Below, piece by piece: positions 51,240 to 63,574 of a DNA stretch of 64,000 bases. A program made the translations under genes and the position numbers. The notes beneath the pieces are model-generated. The model did no database searches. It was not told the origin of the DNA and worked only from the letters and a program-made list of their open reading frames with translations. The stretch comes from Torreya grandis (Eukaryota; Streptophyta; Pinopsida; Cupressales; Taxaceae). Positions within the stretch are counted from its first letter, which is position 1. The number at the start of each line of letters is the position of its first letter. The stretch is from positions 372,001 to 436,000 of the forward strand of contig JARHVA010003166.1 in the NCBI GenBank assembly GCA_037957365.1, read 5' to 3'.

Positions 51240-51810
51240 CATGTTTAGTTGGTGAAGAGAATATTCAGATATATCAAGGGGACATTGGATTATGGATTAT
51301 AGTATCCCACAAGTAGCAATTTCAATTTGGTTGATTATACAGATTTAGATTGGGTAGGGTGCTTGGATGATAGAAAGAGTACAAGTGGAAGAGCTTTCTT
51401 CCTTAGTGATAGCCTAGTATCATGGCTAAGCAAGAAGCAGAATTTAGTATCACTTTCTACAGCTAAAGAAAAATATATTGTAGTAGTATTTTTTTGTACT
51501 CAAGTGCTTTGGATGAAGAAAACTTTAGAAGATATCAAGGTAAAGTATGATGAACCTATTTCCATTTTTTTGTGATAAAATAAGTGTTATAAATATTTCA
51601 AAAAAACCAATAATGCATTCAAGAATAAAACATATTCCTATTAGATATCCCTTCTTGAGAGAGAAGGTTGCAGATCAATAGGTTAAGATGGAATATATCA
51701 ATACTACAGAGTAGATTGTAGATATTTTCACAAAGGCACTACCAAAAGACACATTTGAATATTTGTGAGAGAAGTTGGGAGTAATTTATATTACTTCCTG
51801 CCATTAAGGT
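51240..51810 (+). pseudogene. I RNase H
   Basis: Reads RIFRYIKGTLDYGL, then YTDLDWVGCLDDRKSTSG, FFLSDSLVSWLSKKQNLVSL and ALPKDTFEYL, the usual copia end. Role in the family: removal of template RNA. The counterpart in H is at 16210-16765. Several stops lie in the last 80 codons. Confidence 0.88.
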
Positions 51811-51822
51811 TCAGCATCGGTT

Positions 51823-52030
51823 GAGGGGGAGCTAAGTGTTAGCTCTAGGTAGGCCCTTTACCATTGATTTCAAAGGGGGAGAATAAAATGTATAGGTACA
51901 GGTGAAAAAATAGGTACAGGTTGCTACAATAAGGGGGAGTTTCTTTAGGTTTTTTAGATGATAGTATGTGCAGGATTCAGGATGCGGCAGTTTTAGAATT
52001 GAGGTTACCATCAATGACAAAGGGGGATAT
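51823..52030 (+). other. I 3' untranslated region with four polypurine-like blocks
   Basis: G-runs occur at 51823-51830, 51871-51881, 51931-51939 and 52019-52028; the last adjoins the LTR and is the expected polypurine tract. All four have counterparts in H. A tandem ATAGGTACAGGT pair lies between blocks two and three. Confidence 0.7.
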
Positions 52031-53158
52031 TGTTGGAAATATTGTCATTGATTTCAAAGGTCTATCATTATTGGTGATAAAGGCCCCATTGCATTTAATG
52101 ATGTCTATAATAGTTATATCTTGGCTAATGTGTGTTAATATTTATTTAATATTAATGAATATATTTTTGGTTACATATAAGGCAAAAGAAGGGCCCATGG
52201 AGAATTCAAAGAGTCATGGGGTAAATACAAAAGAAGAATGGGATGCATTTTCCCATGAAGATTCATCTTTGGGAATTTCGAGAGCCACCAAGTGAAGACA
52301 AAAGAGGAAGGGCACAATTTATCATGAAAGGACACTTTGAAGAATACGAAAAGTCACCAAGATAAGGACAAAAGAGGAAAGGACATTTTTGCTTATGAAG
52401 GGTCACCACATGACATTTCAAAGGCAAGGATACGATGGGTTATGCAAGTTTGGTACCATTTTCCATGAGGATTGAAGGGTCATAAAGGGGGAAGGCCAAA
52501 GGTAATTTGGAAAGCTATAAATAAAGGCTTGAGAAGCCATTTGTAATGTGTGAGATAGATTTCTATTTGAGATAGTAATATCTAGCTTAGAAGAGCATAC
52601 TGAGAGATGAATATTATTTGTATTTGTTATATCTATCTTAGAAGAGTAAAGGTGAAAGAGGAAAGAGATATTGTAATGAACTATAATTTGTTGAGATAGC
52701 AACATTGAGAGATAGTTGTGTGGTATACACAAAGGCGTTGGTGCTCCTGTGGGTTGGTGTTCATGAATTTTTGTTTTGTTGGTGCTTAGCAAAGGGGTTG
52801 GTTCTCTTGTGGGTTGGTGCTCAGCAAAGGGGTCAGTGCTCTTGTGGGTTGCTGCTCACAAATAGTTGTTGTGTTGGTGGTGAGCAAAGGGTTTGGTGCT
52901 CCTACAAGTTGGTGTTTGTGAATATTATTGTTTGAGTTGGTGCTCATTCATATACTTGAGATTGTTCTCTATGGTTTTTCCCACATTATGTTTCCATGTT
53001 AAATCTGGTGTCTCTCTCTATCTTGTGTGGTGTTTATTATTTTAGTTTTACTACATATCTTGAATGTATGTTAAAGTTGAATTTGATTAAGGGAAAGTTT
53101 TATAAGATATATGATATATTGATTCACCCCCCCTTCTTAGTATATCCCGTGGTTAACA
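52031..53158 (+). repeat. I 3' LTR
   Basis: Begins TGTTGGAAAT and ends GGTTAACA, keeping the TG..CA termini. TATA box at 52516-52523. Eleven GGTTGGTGCTC-type units lie at 52736-52946, against ten in the 5' LTR. Confidence 0.92.
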
Positions 53159-53373
53159 GGCACTAGTGTTCAGGTGGCATAAACTGATGCATAAAGGGCC
53201 AAGATGTAAGAATGAGGGTTTGGGACTACTTTAGGTATGTCTTTGGATGACTATGGCCCACCTGAAGGCTTAGATAAGTGTGAAAATGGGCCTAAAATAG
53301 GTTTAGGATAAGATAGGGATATGTGATTTTAAGAGGCACTCTTATCACTCAAATGTAATTTTAGGTGATTAAA

Positions 53374-54665
53374 ATGAGTATACCCCAAGTGCATAAGTAA
53401 TGTCATGGTGAAAATTTCTTAATTGCACCATTATCAATCATAACACTACATATAGGGTGTTTATCAAGGTATTCTAAAATGAATAAAGAATGAAGATCAT
53501 AGTCATAATATTTAATCTCACTATCATCAAAAGTAATAGGTATTTGAACCATATAAGGTATATGTAATGTGTAAGTACCAATAATACCATCTAATGGGTG
53601 CCCATAATGTGAAGGAGGATGTGTGTTATATGCCATTTTGACTTTTTTTTCCTTCTTAGAATGGTATTACAAAGGATTGTTAGATATTTTATTTTTATGG
53701 TGATCACTTGGTTGTGAGCTTGATTCCTTTGGAGGATCCTCAAATGTAAGATTTTGGCCATTGATAAGATCTTGGATCTTGTGCTTCAAGGTAAACCATC
53801 TTCTTGTAGAATGACCTGGTCCCTAATAATAATCATAATAAACATTTGCATCATATCCTTTGGGTAGAGGTCAACACATATCAACCTTAATGGTATGAGG
53901 GATATATATAAGATGACACTCTATTAGCCATTTGAGTAATGAATATAGGGACTTAGCTAAATGAGATAATTATCTCATTGGTGTATTGAATAAGACAAGC
54001 CAATTAGGCTATTGTGAAATTATGTTAAAAATAGTGGTTGCTTCATTTTTAGGCTCAAGAGGTTTTACCTTATAACTTAGTTTTATTGTGAATTTGGTAC
54101 TATATGTAGATACATTTGGTGTGTTTACTACATAATTGATGTTAATCAATTAAATAAGCTTCATTTCATGGTCCCATACAACATGGAACAAGTCATCAAA
54201 AGATTTGATTTTCTTACAAATAAAGGACTCATGTAAATAGATCAAACAAAATTTTATTCAATATGTTTTACAACTCCTTATATTCCATAATATTTGTAAT
54301 TTTAGATAGCCTTGTCTTATATCTCAATATTTATACATTGATAAGTTCATTGGTTCCTTGTTTGATTTTGTAACTTTGAGCATAGGAAACCTTTTTGAAA
54401 ATAGTGAGGGAAAAGTGAGATAGAAATTGGTCTATAATAGATTTGATTGTTTTCATGTATTGGATAGGTAAATCATATAACAACCTCAAAGCATAGTTTT
54501 TGAGGATTTTTGTAAATAATTTAGTCAAAAAATTTATCATTGAAGGCATAATCAAGGAATACCACATAAAAGGATAGAAGATGCTATTCAGAATCACATT
54601 TACCATCATAAAATGGAAATTTAGGTGAAACAAAACCAGTTGGAAAAGGGTGAAAAGATATCTCA
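53374..54665 (-). pseudogene. C gag and protease, N-terminal part
   Basis: Minus-strand reading, in order: PTGFVSPKFPFYDGK (gag start of gypsy elements), ALRLLYDLP and FLSHFS leading to QGTNEL (retrotransposon gag core), then a degraded knuckle-like stretch GPGHSTRRWFTLKHKIQDL and LTFEDPP (C replaced), then the retropepsin start with HPICSVMIDNGAIKKFSP, where DNGA stands for the active-site D[ST]GA. The frame changes at least four times. The protease is cut at its low end by element B and resumes at 39961. Family role: particle protein and its processing enzyme. Confidence 0.82.
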
Positions 54666-55279
54666 AGTAAAAGAGGGTTATGCAACAAATCTTCCAAATC
54701 AATATCATGAACATTTTTAAAGAATTTTGTTCAATATTTGTAACATTGTACTCTAATGTATTTATAACTTGAAGAAGTGTTTGAACTATAGACCTAGTGG
54801 GATTTTGATTAGCAATTTGAGTAGTCACCAAAGGGGATGTAAACATGTTTTGAGTATTAGTAGGTATTTAAACTAGTATTTTTTTTGAAATAATTGGTAA
54901 TTACATGTAGATGTAGCAGTAGTATTTTTAGGAAACATAGGATGGAAGACATAATCTATGCTTACGCTAGATGAAGGTTGATTGATAGGTATGGACTCAA
55001 TTATAGTGCCCTCTAAGGATTTACCATCAATAAGTAAGTAAACCTTAGTTTTAGCTTGTTTACTTATTTCATCTCTTGTAACATAAAAAATGCATCCATT
55101 AAACTCTTATTATTATTGAGATGAGTAATTAATGCTTATTTATCTTCCATTTAGAATCAAGTTTTTTCACTAACATTTTTCATTACTTCACAAATGATTT
55201 TTAAAAATTTTTGTAATAAAGTACAACAATCAAGAAAAATTAGAAAAACCTGATTGATCTAAGGTTTTATGTTTAAAGA
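54666..55279 (-). other. C leader between gag and primer site
   Basis: A low-complexity minus-strand leader including an ATG-opened extension (VTTQIANQNPTRSIVQTLLQ) upstream of the gag core. Whether gag begins here or nearer 54660 is unclear. No other feature is seen. Confidence 0.4.
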
Positions 55280-55291
55280 TTAAGTTAACCA
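55280..55291 (-). other. C primer-binding-site-like motif
   Basis: Minus-strand TGGTTAACTTAATC lies two bases inside the 5' LTR. It looks like a mutated form of the TGGTGAACCTGAC motif of A and B. Confidence 0.45.
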
Positions 55292-55293
55292 AA

Positions 55294-56640
55294 ATTTTAA
55301 CCCTAATATGGATGAGGTTCCTAACTTTGGAGTATAGGGTTAAGAATATAGAAATGATAATGTACAAGGGTGAATATTATATCTAAAATAGGCTAATTGG
55401 ATGCTAAACTTTTATATAAACACACTAAATCTATTATGCTAAGAATATGCCAAACATAGAAAGTAGAACTACGCTAAACATGAAAATGATAAATAAATAA
55501 TATAATTAGCTAGTTCTAATGGTAACATAGTGTTGGACCTAAAACATGTGGAAAACAAGTTGGAAGGAGAATTTGGTATAGTCATCAGATTTTGGATCTG
55601 ATGCTTCTAGAGATCTAGACACTAATGTCAACCTAGGATGGGTGTCTCAATGCTACTATCTAGGTTCAACACAAGTGTCCTATACATAATACGTATTGGA
55701 AAAGGATTCAACCACCTCGATGGTTTTAGGTTTGTATTTACTTTTGTTCTAGTGTTTTCATATTTTAGTCATGGATTGTTTCTCCTGATGAATTTGTAAA
55801 ACCCTAGTTCTTCATACTCATAGTGGCCTTGGGTAAAAATGGGTTAGTAGGAACATGGTGTCAAGATAACCCAAAGACCCCTCTCTTAGTGAGCACTACC
55901 TATATAGAGAATACTCTGAAGAGGGTGTTAAACCAATGTAGTTGTCCCCTATGTGCTAGATTTTTAGAAAATCATACAATGTATGCAAAGCAAGTACAAT
56001 AGTGACCTAGCTTATAACTTGGAAAATCAAGATCTTGGGCTACTCCTTTATTATTTTAGACCTATAGATGTGTTTTTCCTATGACTGGTATGGAAATAAG
56101 GAAACTTTATTCAATTGAATGCTTGATAGAGTGATTTTAATAAGTTTCCTTAATCTCTTTGGTATTTTTATAGGTATTCTTCCCTTGTTGCTAGTGAGGA
56201 ATGAATGAGGGTTGATATTGTATTTATATCAATAATTTTCTATAATTAACTTACATTAAATCACTTAAGCTGAACATTAGGATATGTTTCATTTACAAAA
56301 TAGATGAATTTAGGGAATTGGACACTTATGTCAGGTTATAACACTAAAATTGATGCTAGTGTCTATCCTGAACGTTAGCATCTAAGGAGTAGGAAAGAAG
56401 GTATAAGATTAGGACTTTAAAATATGGAATATAAGAACATTTTAATCATTCTAGGCAAGATAAAAGGCATAGGTAATTAACATAATATTGGTCAAGCTAA
56501 GAGATATAGGCCAAGGGGTATAAGATAGAGTAAATGTGAGAGTTGTGGAAGTGTGAAAATTTCCAAAACTAAGAGGAAAAACCAAGGTCTAAATTTTCCA
56601 AGTGTATAATATTGAGGTGTTATATAATCCATAAATATCA
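55294..56640 (-). repeat. C 5' LTR
   Basis: Minus-strand start TGATATTTATGG; end near TTAAAAT (TTAAACA in the partner). Inverted TATA box at 56221-56228. It shares a conserved core (around 55915-55955, with ATGTAGTTGTCCCC) with the A/B LTRs. Confidence 0.82.
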
Positions 56641-57010
56641 TCTTCAATGCCAAATTTAGTGGTAAATTTTGTTTTATGTTGATCCTTAGGACTGATATTA
56701 ATTTGATTATATCTTGAGAAACTATCCATTAGAGATAAAATCTGATAGACAATGGTGAAATCAACATTGACATTGATTGATGGCAATTAAAAATTATCTT
56801 TAGGACATGATAAGTTAAAATTATGAAAATTTATAAAAATGTGAATAACCATGGTGAATTTCTTATGCACATAAAAAATATTAGATACCCATTCGAACTC
56901 ATCTACATGTTTGATGAATTTGACATCTAAAAGCTTGATGATATTTGTTTGCTAATTAGCCACCATAGATTGGTTTATCTTCAAACTAAATATGTAAGTC
57001 ATATAAAATT
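56641..57010 (-). pseudogene. D: Ty3/gypsy RT, N-terminal half
   Basis: Minus-strand reading: LLDVKFIKHVDEFEWVSNIF, FINFHNFNLSCPKDNF, LPSINVNVDFTIVYQ, LMDSFSRYNQINISPKDQHK and TKFTTKFG. These match the gypsy RT fingers/palm (usual forms WVSNIV, CVDFRDLNKACPKD, DGFSGYNQI, WGTF). The next residues of RT occur at 28864 downward, so C was inserted at about the WG position. One clear stop lies before LPSINV. Confidence 0.88.
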
Positions 57011-60000
57011 ATAAATTACCTTTTTGATAATATTTTCATGGTGTCATGTCTTGGTGTCATCAAGTTGCTTTGGGGTTTAATTAAGGTCTTATGCAATTTT
57101 GAAAAGTTTAAGGTAACTTTGCATAGTTTAAGGCTACATTGTAAAAGTTTAGATATATTGACCAAAGTTGAGCATTGATGGATGATCTATAAATATATCA
57201 AGGTGATACATAATAAGTTGATCTATAATAAAATATATTGAGATACCATTATTGTCTTTAAAAACACTTTAGAGTTTAAGGTATTTTTAGAGATATTAAG
57301 GTTTCACCTTGTTTTCTCTCTTGCTTGTTACAACCTTGGAAAGTAACTTAATTTAAATATATAAAATTGGAGTCAACACCATGTATAGAGTTTAAAGGAG
57401 GATATTTTAGGCTTATTGGCATATGATGAAGATCATCTTGTATTTCTACTATCCATACACACATCCAAGATGTCATCTTCAACCTATCTTAATATATGAT
57501 CATTTGAAACCTCCTTTGATTCATTGTTTCAACCTAAAATTATAGTGTAAAATGAAGTGTTTGTAAGGAAAGTAGGAATATAAGGTTATTTTTACATTAA
57601 AAAATTATTTACCAAGTTAAAAGGAGGTCCATTTGATGTCTTTTATGTAGCCACAATAATTATAATAGGAGATTTTTATGAATGAATAGTTTTTTGATGA
57701 AGAAGGGTCTTCGAGAAAGTAGTTTCAAGATTGGACATGGGTCTCATGGAAAGTTTTTAAAATTGAATATTATCTTAAAGACCTATCACAACTCTATCCA
57801 GCCTCTACCAAGCTAAAACAATGTTGAGACAAGGTCTACAGGTCAGAACAAGGCAAAAAACCACTTAGGATCTCCACCAAATTATTAGCAAGAGAGGAAG
57901 GGTTAGTTTCATAAAATTGGTTCATGAAAGATGAGATGAAATAGGGAAAATTATATTAGAGGAAGGATAATACCCCTATTCCATCCCAATCCATTACATT
58001 TTTTTTGGGAATAGGGGGTAGAGCTTTATAAATCATTGTTAATAAGTTGAGTATTCTTAAAACCCTGGTAAAACCCAACACCTCAATTTTTTCATCTTAG
58101 AAACATTTTTGAACTTTTTGAATGTATAATAGTGGATGAAAATAAAAATTAATAGGTCTAATATCCCCTAAAACATAAAATTCAAAACATGCAACCTTGA
58201 ACCAAACTTATAATTGGCAAGTAATCTGATGTTTGACTATATTTTGACATGATAAGAAGGTTTTAGAAGTTGTGAGGTGTTTTAAAACATGAATAATGGT
58301 TGAAAACTAGTTTAAAAAATGGAATTAAACCTTTAAAATTTCCTTAGGATTATAAAAATTCAAACACAAGGCCCAAATTACAAAGTAATAACATGAACAT
58401 GCATACTAGGCTTGGTTGTGTTAAGGCTGCATACAAAACATGAAGAGAAAGTGAAGATTTTGTGTTAAAATTGGAGATTATGGGTTCATGATGAATATTA
58501 AATACATTTTATAATGTTTAAATAGTTTTAAAATTATTTACCTTGGGAAAAAACCTCCAAAGTAAGACCAAAACTACCAAGACTATTAAACTATCTATAA
58601 ACCCTCATTAAGCCCTTGTAGGCAACTTTTGAAGCTATGACGTGTTTTAAAACATTAATTATGGTTGAAAAATAGTGTTCAACATTTTATTCAATCCATA
58701 TAAAACTTATTATACCTATTTAAATCATGTAAAGAGCCAAAATGGTAAAAGGACAATTGATGCATGCATGTCTAAGTAGACTATCTCAAGTTTGAAAGTT
58801 TATAATGAAAATTTCTTAGCAAGTATTGTGTTTTTTTAAAACTTAAAAATGTCCTCAAACAAGCCAAAAAGAATCCAAATTGTATCTAAAATTATCCAGG
58901 GTCATCAAAGGCACAATATCCAATCCACGAAAATGATGGTGTTGGAGATTTATCAATGATGACACGATGATGTCATAGAGGTGTCCAAATGAGTGGATGA
59001 AGTGACTTGATAGTATAAATGATAATGACAAAGTGTGTAATGTTATTTTCCTAGTATTCTTGAAGGAGGCTTGGTTGATCTTTTATTTTGGCATGGTTAA
59101 AGATGATTAGGGGTGAATCTAAAGTATTGAACATGTATAATATGTCCCATAAGAAGGTTTATATTATTTGAGTGCTTGTGTGCATAAGCGTATTTCATAC
59201 AGTTTATCATTATTTTAATATATACATTTTGGGTTTAGTGGCATAACATTTTATTAGGTAGTTTTTTGACATCATAATTGCCACATGTGGATGATTCAGG
59301 GGGAGTTGTTCATATGGTTGTAATCACATTAGTCCTTATCTACTATGAAATAAGTCTCAAATCATGTGATGAAGTTCATTCAAAGATATGTGGGTGAAAA
59401 TTTGGGCTCTTGAGCATTTTGACAGTGTTTTCTATGTTCAAATAGAGCCAAGTAAGCACATTGACAATGTTAAAATTCTCATGCATGGAGGTATCAAGAG
59501 GAAAGGGTCACATGGGATTGTTTAGTATTATTCCTAGTTTCTATATGATAAATTTTAGGTAATTAGATGAATTTTGACAAAATATATGAAAGTTAAAAGT
59601 TGGGCTCCTGAGTAGTTTGATAGTGTTTTCCCATACTTAGCCAAATTTGCTTATGGTAAGAAACACTAAATAGGCATTTTGATGTAGTCATATTTTACAT
59701 ATTTGGTAGTTTTAGTAAAATTTGATAATATGGGTTGTTTTAGTTTTTTGAATATTTAATATGTAATAAATTTAATTTGATGTTATTAAGTGCATAAAAA
59801 TATATGCATGTGTTAAATTGGCCTTCTAGATAGTTCTTGACATATTTGGCTCTATGGCAGAAAAGTCTAAATGAGAAGATTAATGGAGTTATATCTCACA
59901 TGTGAAAATGTTTTAGGAGAATTTTTGACACATTTTTGTATTTTAATATATGAGGAGATTATAGGGTCAAAATTTTAGATCATGCATCTAAGCATATCAA

Positions 60001-60299
60001 AAGCTATTTAGGTCCAAAGTTGGCCTTTCGAGCAGATTGTAATGGTTCCCACAATTGATTTTTCAAGAGATAAAAATCAGAACTAAATAAAGATCCATTG
60101 GTGTGTGGGATATCATAAAAGATTGATCTAATGGTACATATTAATCTAGATGGTAATAAGTGTTTGATTTTTAACTATGAGTAAAGGTAAAGGATAAGGA
60201 TTGAATGGTTCATGTGTGTTCGTATAGATTGATCTAATGATTCAAGTGGAGTCAAAGTGGTCAAAGTGATAGTTATTTAATGATGTTAAAATTTTATCT
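57011..60299. other. Unassigned repeat-like DNA, probably D upstream and other remnants
   Basis: D's protease and gag should lie here on the minus strand, but I could not recognise them. Seen instead: a perfect 10-bp inverted repeat (CCCCTATTCC at 57973, GGAATAGGGG at 58008), a degenerate direct repeat offset by about 367 bp (58261-58310 and 58628-58676, sharing GTTTTAAAACAT and ATGGTTGAAAA), and a polypurine-like CAGGGGGAGT at 59298 followed by TGTTCATATGG. No gene is supported. Confidence 0.4.
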
Positions 60300-61847
60300 C
60301 CTTAAAATAATATTGATATTAAATTATTTATATAATTATCAAGGAGATGATATGATAACATGGTTTCAATGTTTAAGTATGATCGATTGGATTTAAATAT
60401 TCAAATTTGTGAAGGAAAAAACTAGTGCTTAGTTTTTGTGCTATATCTTTTGGTATATGTAAAATTTTCTCATGGTGTAAAAAGGGATTTTGTATATGAA
60501 TATAAAACACATCTATAAATATAATTTTAAAGATATTAAAGTGTGTATAGTAAAATATATTTAGGTTTAAAGTTGACTATGTGTTCATACATGTTCTGCT
60601 AGTAACCCAAGAAGGGTATTTGAGCAATGCTTATTGTTATCTCAATATTTAAAGGTGAAAGAACTATTGGAGTATGTTTTAAACTCACTAATTACCATAT
60701 ATATGAATTATTAAGGTTTTAACAATCATATTCAATAGGAATAAAGGCTTAGAAGGTGATTGTGTGTTTGTTCATGGTGACTATGTATACAGAATGTTGT
60801 TTGAGAAAATTATGCTTTACCAAAAGAGTGTTTTGGTGAATGTGATCATTTAAAGATGTCAAATGGGTTATTTGGAATGGTTACATGCATTTTTAAGTGG
60901 TCCTATATTTTTATTTTTCTCATATAAGTGTCAAATAGTTTAATGGGTCTCCATAAGACCTAAAAAATGACTTAGGCTTATTTAAAAGAGAGTTGTGCTT
61001 AATTATGACCCATGTAAGATGACTTAAGGGTGAAGGAATGTGTTTTGGCTGACAAGGATTATTATGGACATGAAAATTCATGATGGATCCATAAATATTG
61101 AAATCAAAGATGATTTCTAGATTTGTGTAAGGCTTATGTGTGAGGAGTATACATTGAAGTGAAGAAGAGAGGATAGGTAGTGTGCTTATTGGATAAGTTG
61201 ATGAGAAGAATACTTTATTGATTATGTGTATCACCTATAGTTCATATTTTTTATGATAGATTATTTATCTTATAATTTAAGGATATGAGAAGAGGTTTGA
61301 TTATGCATATGAAGATAATTTAAATAAAGAAGGGAGATTGTGGCATGCTTATGTGAGAGGCCTATATGAGATAAAAATTGAGTTTGTGCAAGGGTTAGAT
61401 AATCAAATATCCATCATCAAGTTTTGCATACATCAATACTAAGGTGGATGTGTTCACTTCAAAGGAGGGTATAAAGGACTTGATCTTCCTTAGGGGTAGT
61501 TGATCCTTGTGAAACATGGGTTTCACTAAAGTCCTTTGGTCAAAAGGACTTGATCAAGGTTCTTGGTCTAAAGGAGTTGACCAGTATCTTGTTTGTAATT
61601 TAAGATAGGATAATTAGTCTATGTGTTATAAGCTTGAGAGTGGGTTTTATTTCCTATTTGGGTTTCCCATAAGAACTGTGTTGTGTGTTTGATATTGTGT
61701 GTGCATTGAATGAATGAGCACTCTTGTTAATGTTACTTGATCAAGTTGATATATGATGATTATTTAATAGTTTTAAAGGATTGGAATTTAAATTGAAATA
61801 TCTGAGCTCACTGATTTACCCCCCTCTCAGTGATTATACCTCTAATA
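60300..61847 (+). repeat. L 5' LTR (start uncertain)
   Basis: Only the right end is fixed, by the primer site that follows. Inside are TATAAAGG at about 61470, a 7-bp stem GTCCTTT/AAAGGAC near 61533 and the palindrome CTTGATCAAG. The TG start could not be located without the partner LTR, which is off-window. Confidence 0.45.
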
Positions 61848-61849
61848 AT

Positions 61850-61860
61850 TAGTATTAGAG
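61850..61860 (+). other. L primer-binding site (degenerate initiator-Met type)
   Basis: TAGTATTAGAG corresponds to TGGTATCAGAG with two transitions. It precedes a gag start by about 50 bases, as in copia elements H and I. Confidence 0.7.
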
Positions 61861-61910
61861 TGGGTCTTTTGGTAAAGGCCTGATAGCTTAAAGGTGATCC
61901 ATGGTAAAAT

Positions 61911-62760
61911 ATGGGTAGTCATCAAGGAGGTTTCTCTACTAAACAAGCACCAATGTTAAATGGATCTAATTATGATTTTTAGAGTGCAAAGCTAAGGACA
62001 TACATTATGTCCCTAGGGTTTGAAGTATGGAAATATATTATGGATGTTTATGTTGCTCTTACTACTTCTCCATCTAGTTCTGCAAATAATAATTTTTTTA
62101 GAATAATTCTAAGGAAATGAATGCCATTACTTGTGGTCTTACAGAGATTGAGTTCACCAAGGTAATCCATTTTAAATTAGCTAAATAGATATGGGACAAA
62201 ATATATATCATTTATGAAGGAGATTCAAAGGTTAATATTTCTAAGTTACAGAATCACAAAAGGCAATTTGAAAGTCTCAAGACAAAGGAATAAGATTCTA
62301 TGGAATCCTTTTTGTAGAGAGTTGATGAGATTATGAACTCATTAGAGGTCTTGTAGAGAACCTTGAAGAGGATACTATAGTTTAAAAAGTTTTAAGGTCT
62401 CTATCCCTCAAGTTTGATCCAAAAGTATCTACTATATAAGAAAGTTATGATCCTACTCAGTTGAAGATGAATCAATTACATGACACCCTTACTACCTATG
62501 AAATGAGGAAGAATGATTATATACCACCAAATAAGGAAGCAAATTTCAAGACTAAAATGAATACAAAGATGTTCCAAGGTAGGAAATCCAAGGAGGATGA
62601 CATTTATGATATATATGAGTATGAACTAATTGCTTTGATTTCAATGAAATTGAAAATAAGTTTAGGCACGTATAATGGTGAACTACCCCTCAAATTCTTC
62701 AATTGTGGATAGGTAGGAAATTTTGCTAATAAGTGACATCATAAGTATAATAACGATGAT
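61911..62760 (+). pseudogene. L gag core and first zinc knuckle
   Basis: Starts at ATG 61911 with MGSHQGGFSTKQAP and LNGSNYDF, then LRTYIMSLGFEVWKYIMDVY, the copia gag N-terminal region. After frameshifts, the capsid part ends in MNQLHDTLTTYEMR, typical of the copia gag C-terminal third. A first CCHC knuckle lies at about 62695 (FFNCG, then VGNFANK); its first Cys is Phe and its last Cys a stop. Numerous stops. Confidence 0.78.
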
Positions 62761-63570
62761 GATGAAGAGCATGATCAAGGTCATGATGATTTCAAGAGAT
62801 CATTTAGCTCTAATAAAATCAAAAAGGGATTAAGAAGGTTTGAAAACAAGAGGAAGTACTTCAAGGACAAGAAGAATCTCTACACTAAATAAGATTGGAA
62901 CCCATTAGATGAGAGTGAAGTCAATGACTCAAAATATGATCATGAAGATGATGGTCATATTGAAGATGAATCCCTATTCATGGTTGAAGAAGGAAGTTGA
63001 TCACATCAAAAAGAGTCTACTTGGAGTGATTTAGATGAGGTGAATTATGAGACTGCATTGAAAAAGTCTCTTGAATAAGTGAAGATTGAGAAGAAGATTA
63101 AAGTTTCAACTCAAAGACTATAAGGAGAAATTTAGTGTGTATAAGGCAATAATGAAAGAAAACACCAAATAAAATGAATATATAGTCAAGCATCTCAATT
63201 ATCAATTGGAAATCCTATCTACAAGCCTAAAAGATAGAGAAGATGTTTTCTCAAGGTATGTAATTGAAAATGAGTCAATAAAATCTTAGTTAGAGAAGAT
63301 ATCTAGTAAGTTGAAGTCATTTTTGAGATTTGAAAAGATCTTAAGTGATCTAGATAATATTTTGAATGATAAAAAGTATGTAAGTGATAGAACTGGTCTT
63401 AGATACAAACAAGAACCAAATAATGGAACTCAAGATAATATGAAGACTAATGTGAAGAAGGATAATCATACTTTTAAGAAAAATCATCAGATAAGGAATG
63501 AAGGTGCTAGTAGAATAAAGACAAATCAGATTAGACAAGCAAATGCCATGAGGTATGTGAATTTCAATAG
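62761..63570 (+). pseudogene. L gag linker, acidic then coiled
   Basis: The plus-strand reading is rich in Asp/Glu/Lys: DDDEEHDQGHDDFKRSF-like, then Lys/Leu/Glu-rich segments with heptad character, including FEKILSDLDNILNDKKYV. It probably separates the capsid from the knuckle cluster. Several frameshifts and stops. Confidence 0.55.
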
Positions 63571-63574
63571 TTAC

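Larger units (their letters stand above)
46624..53158 (+). mobile_element. Element I: Ty1/copia, gag-deleted, plus strand
   Basis: LTRs 46624-47785 and 52031-53158, primer site, protease, integrase, RT, RNase H and polypurine tract are all present in copia order. The flanks GGAAC and GGCAC match at four of five bases. It belongs to the same family as H. Compared with H, about 1 kb of gag is missing and the remaining ends are joined in frame, so I could not have built a particle alone. Its frames carry fewer stops than most of the window, in line with being the innermost layer here. Confidence 0.92.
39962..53373 (-). mobile_element. Element B: same family as A, minus strand, carrying copia I
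   Basis: The LTRs (39962-41146 and 45613-53373, the latter split by I) are the reverse complement of A's. Flanking ATGAG is perfect on both sides (39957-39961 and 53374-53378), and the flanks are two halves of one protease. A primer-site-like motif (TGGTGAACCTGAC, minus strand) lies at 45598-45610 inside the 5' LTR, and a polypurine tract inside the 3' LTR. The interior (41147-45612) is noncoding. Like A, it must have depended on proteins supplied in trans. Confidence 0.88.
45613..53373 (-). repeat. B 5' LTR, interrupted by copia I
   Basis: Parts 45613-46623 and 53159-53373 together match 39962-41146. The outer edge reads GATTAAA for the expected GATTACA. The interruption is element I with its duplicated target. 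Confidence 0.82.

Noticed and set aside
57973..58017. Perfect 10-bp inverted repeat as a terminator or MITE end
   Set aside because: Single occurrence, no TSD, no U-run and no element-sized partner.
59307..59317. Possible copia 3' LTR start after CAGGGGGAGT
   Set aside because: No partner LTR, no coding upstream and no matching end; left as a note only.
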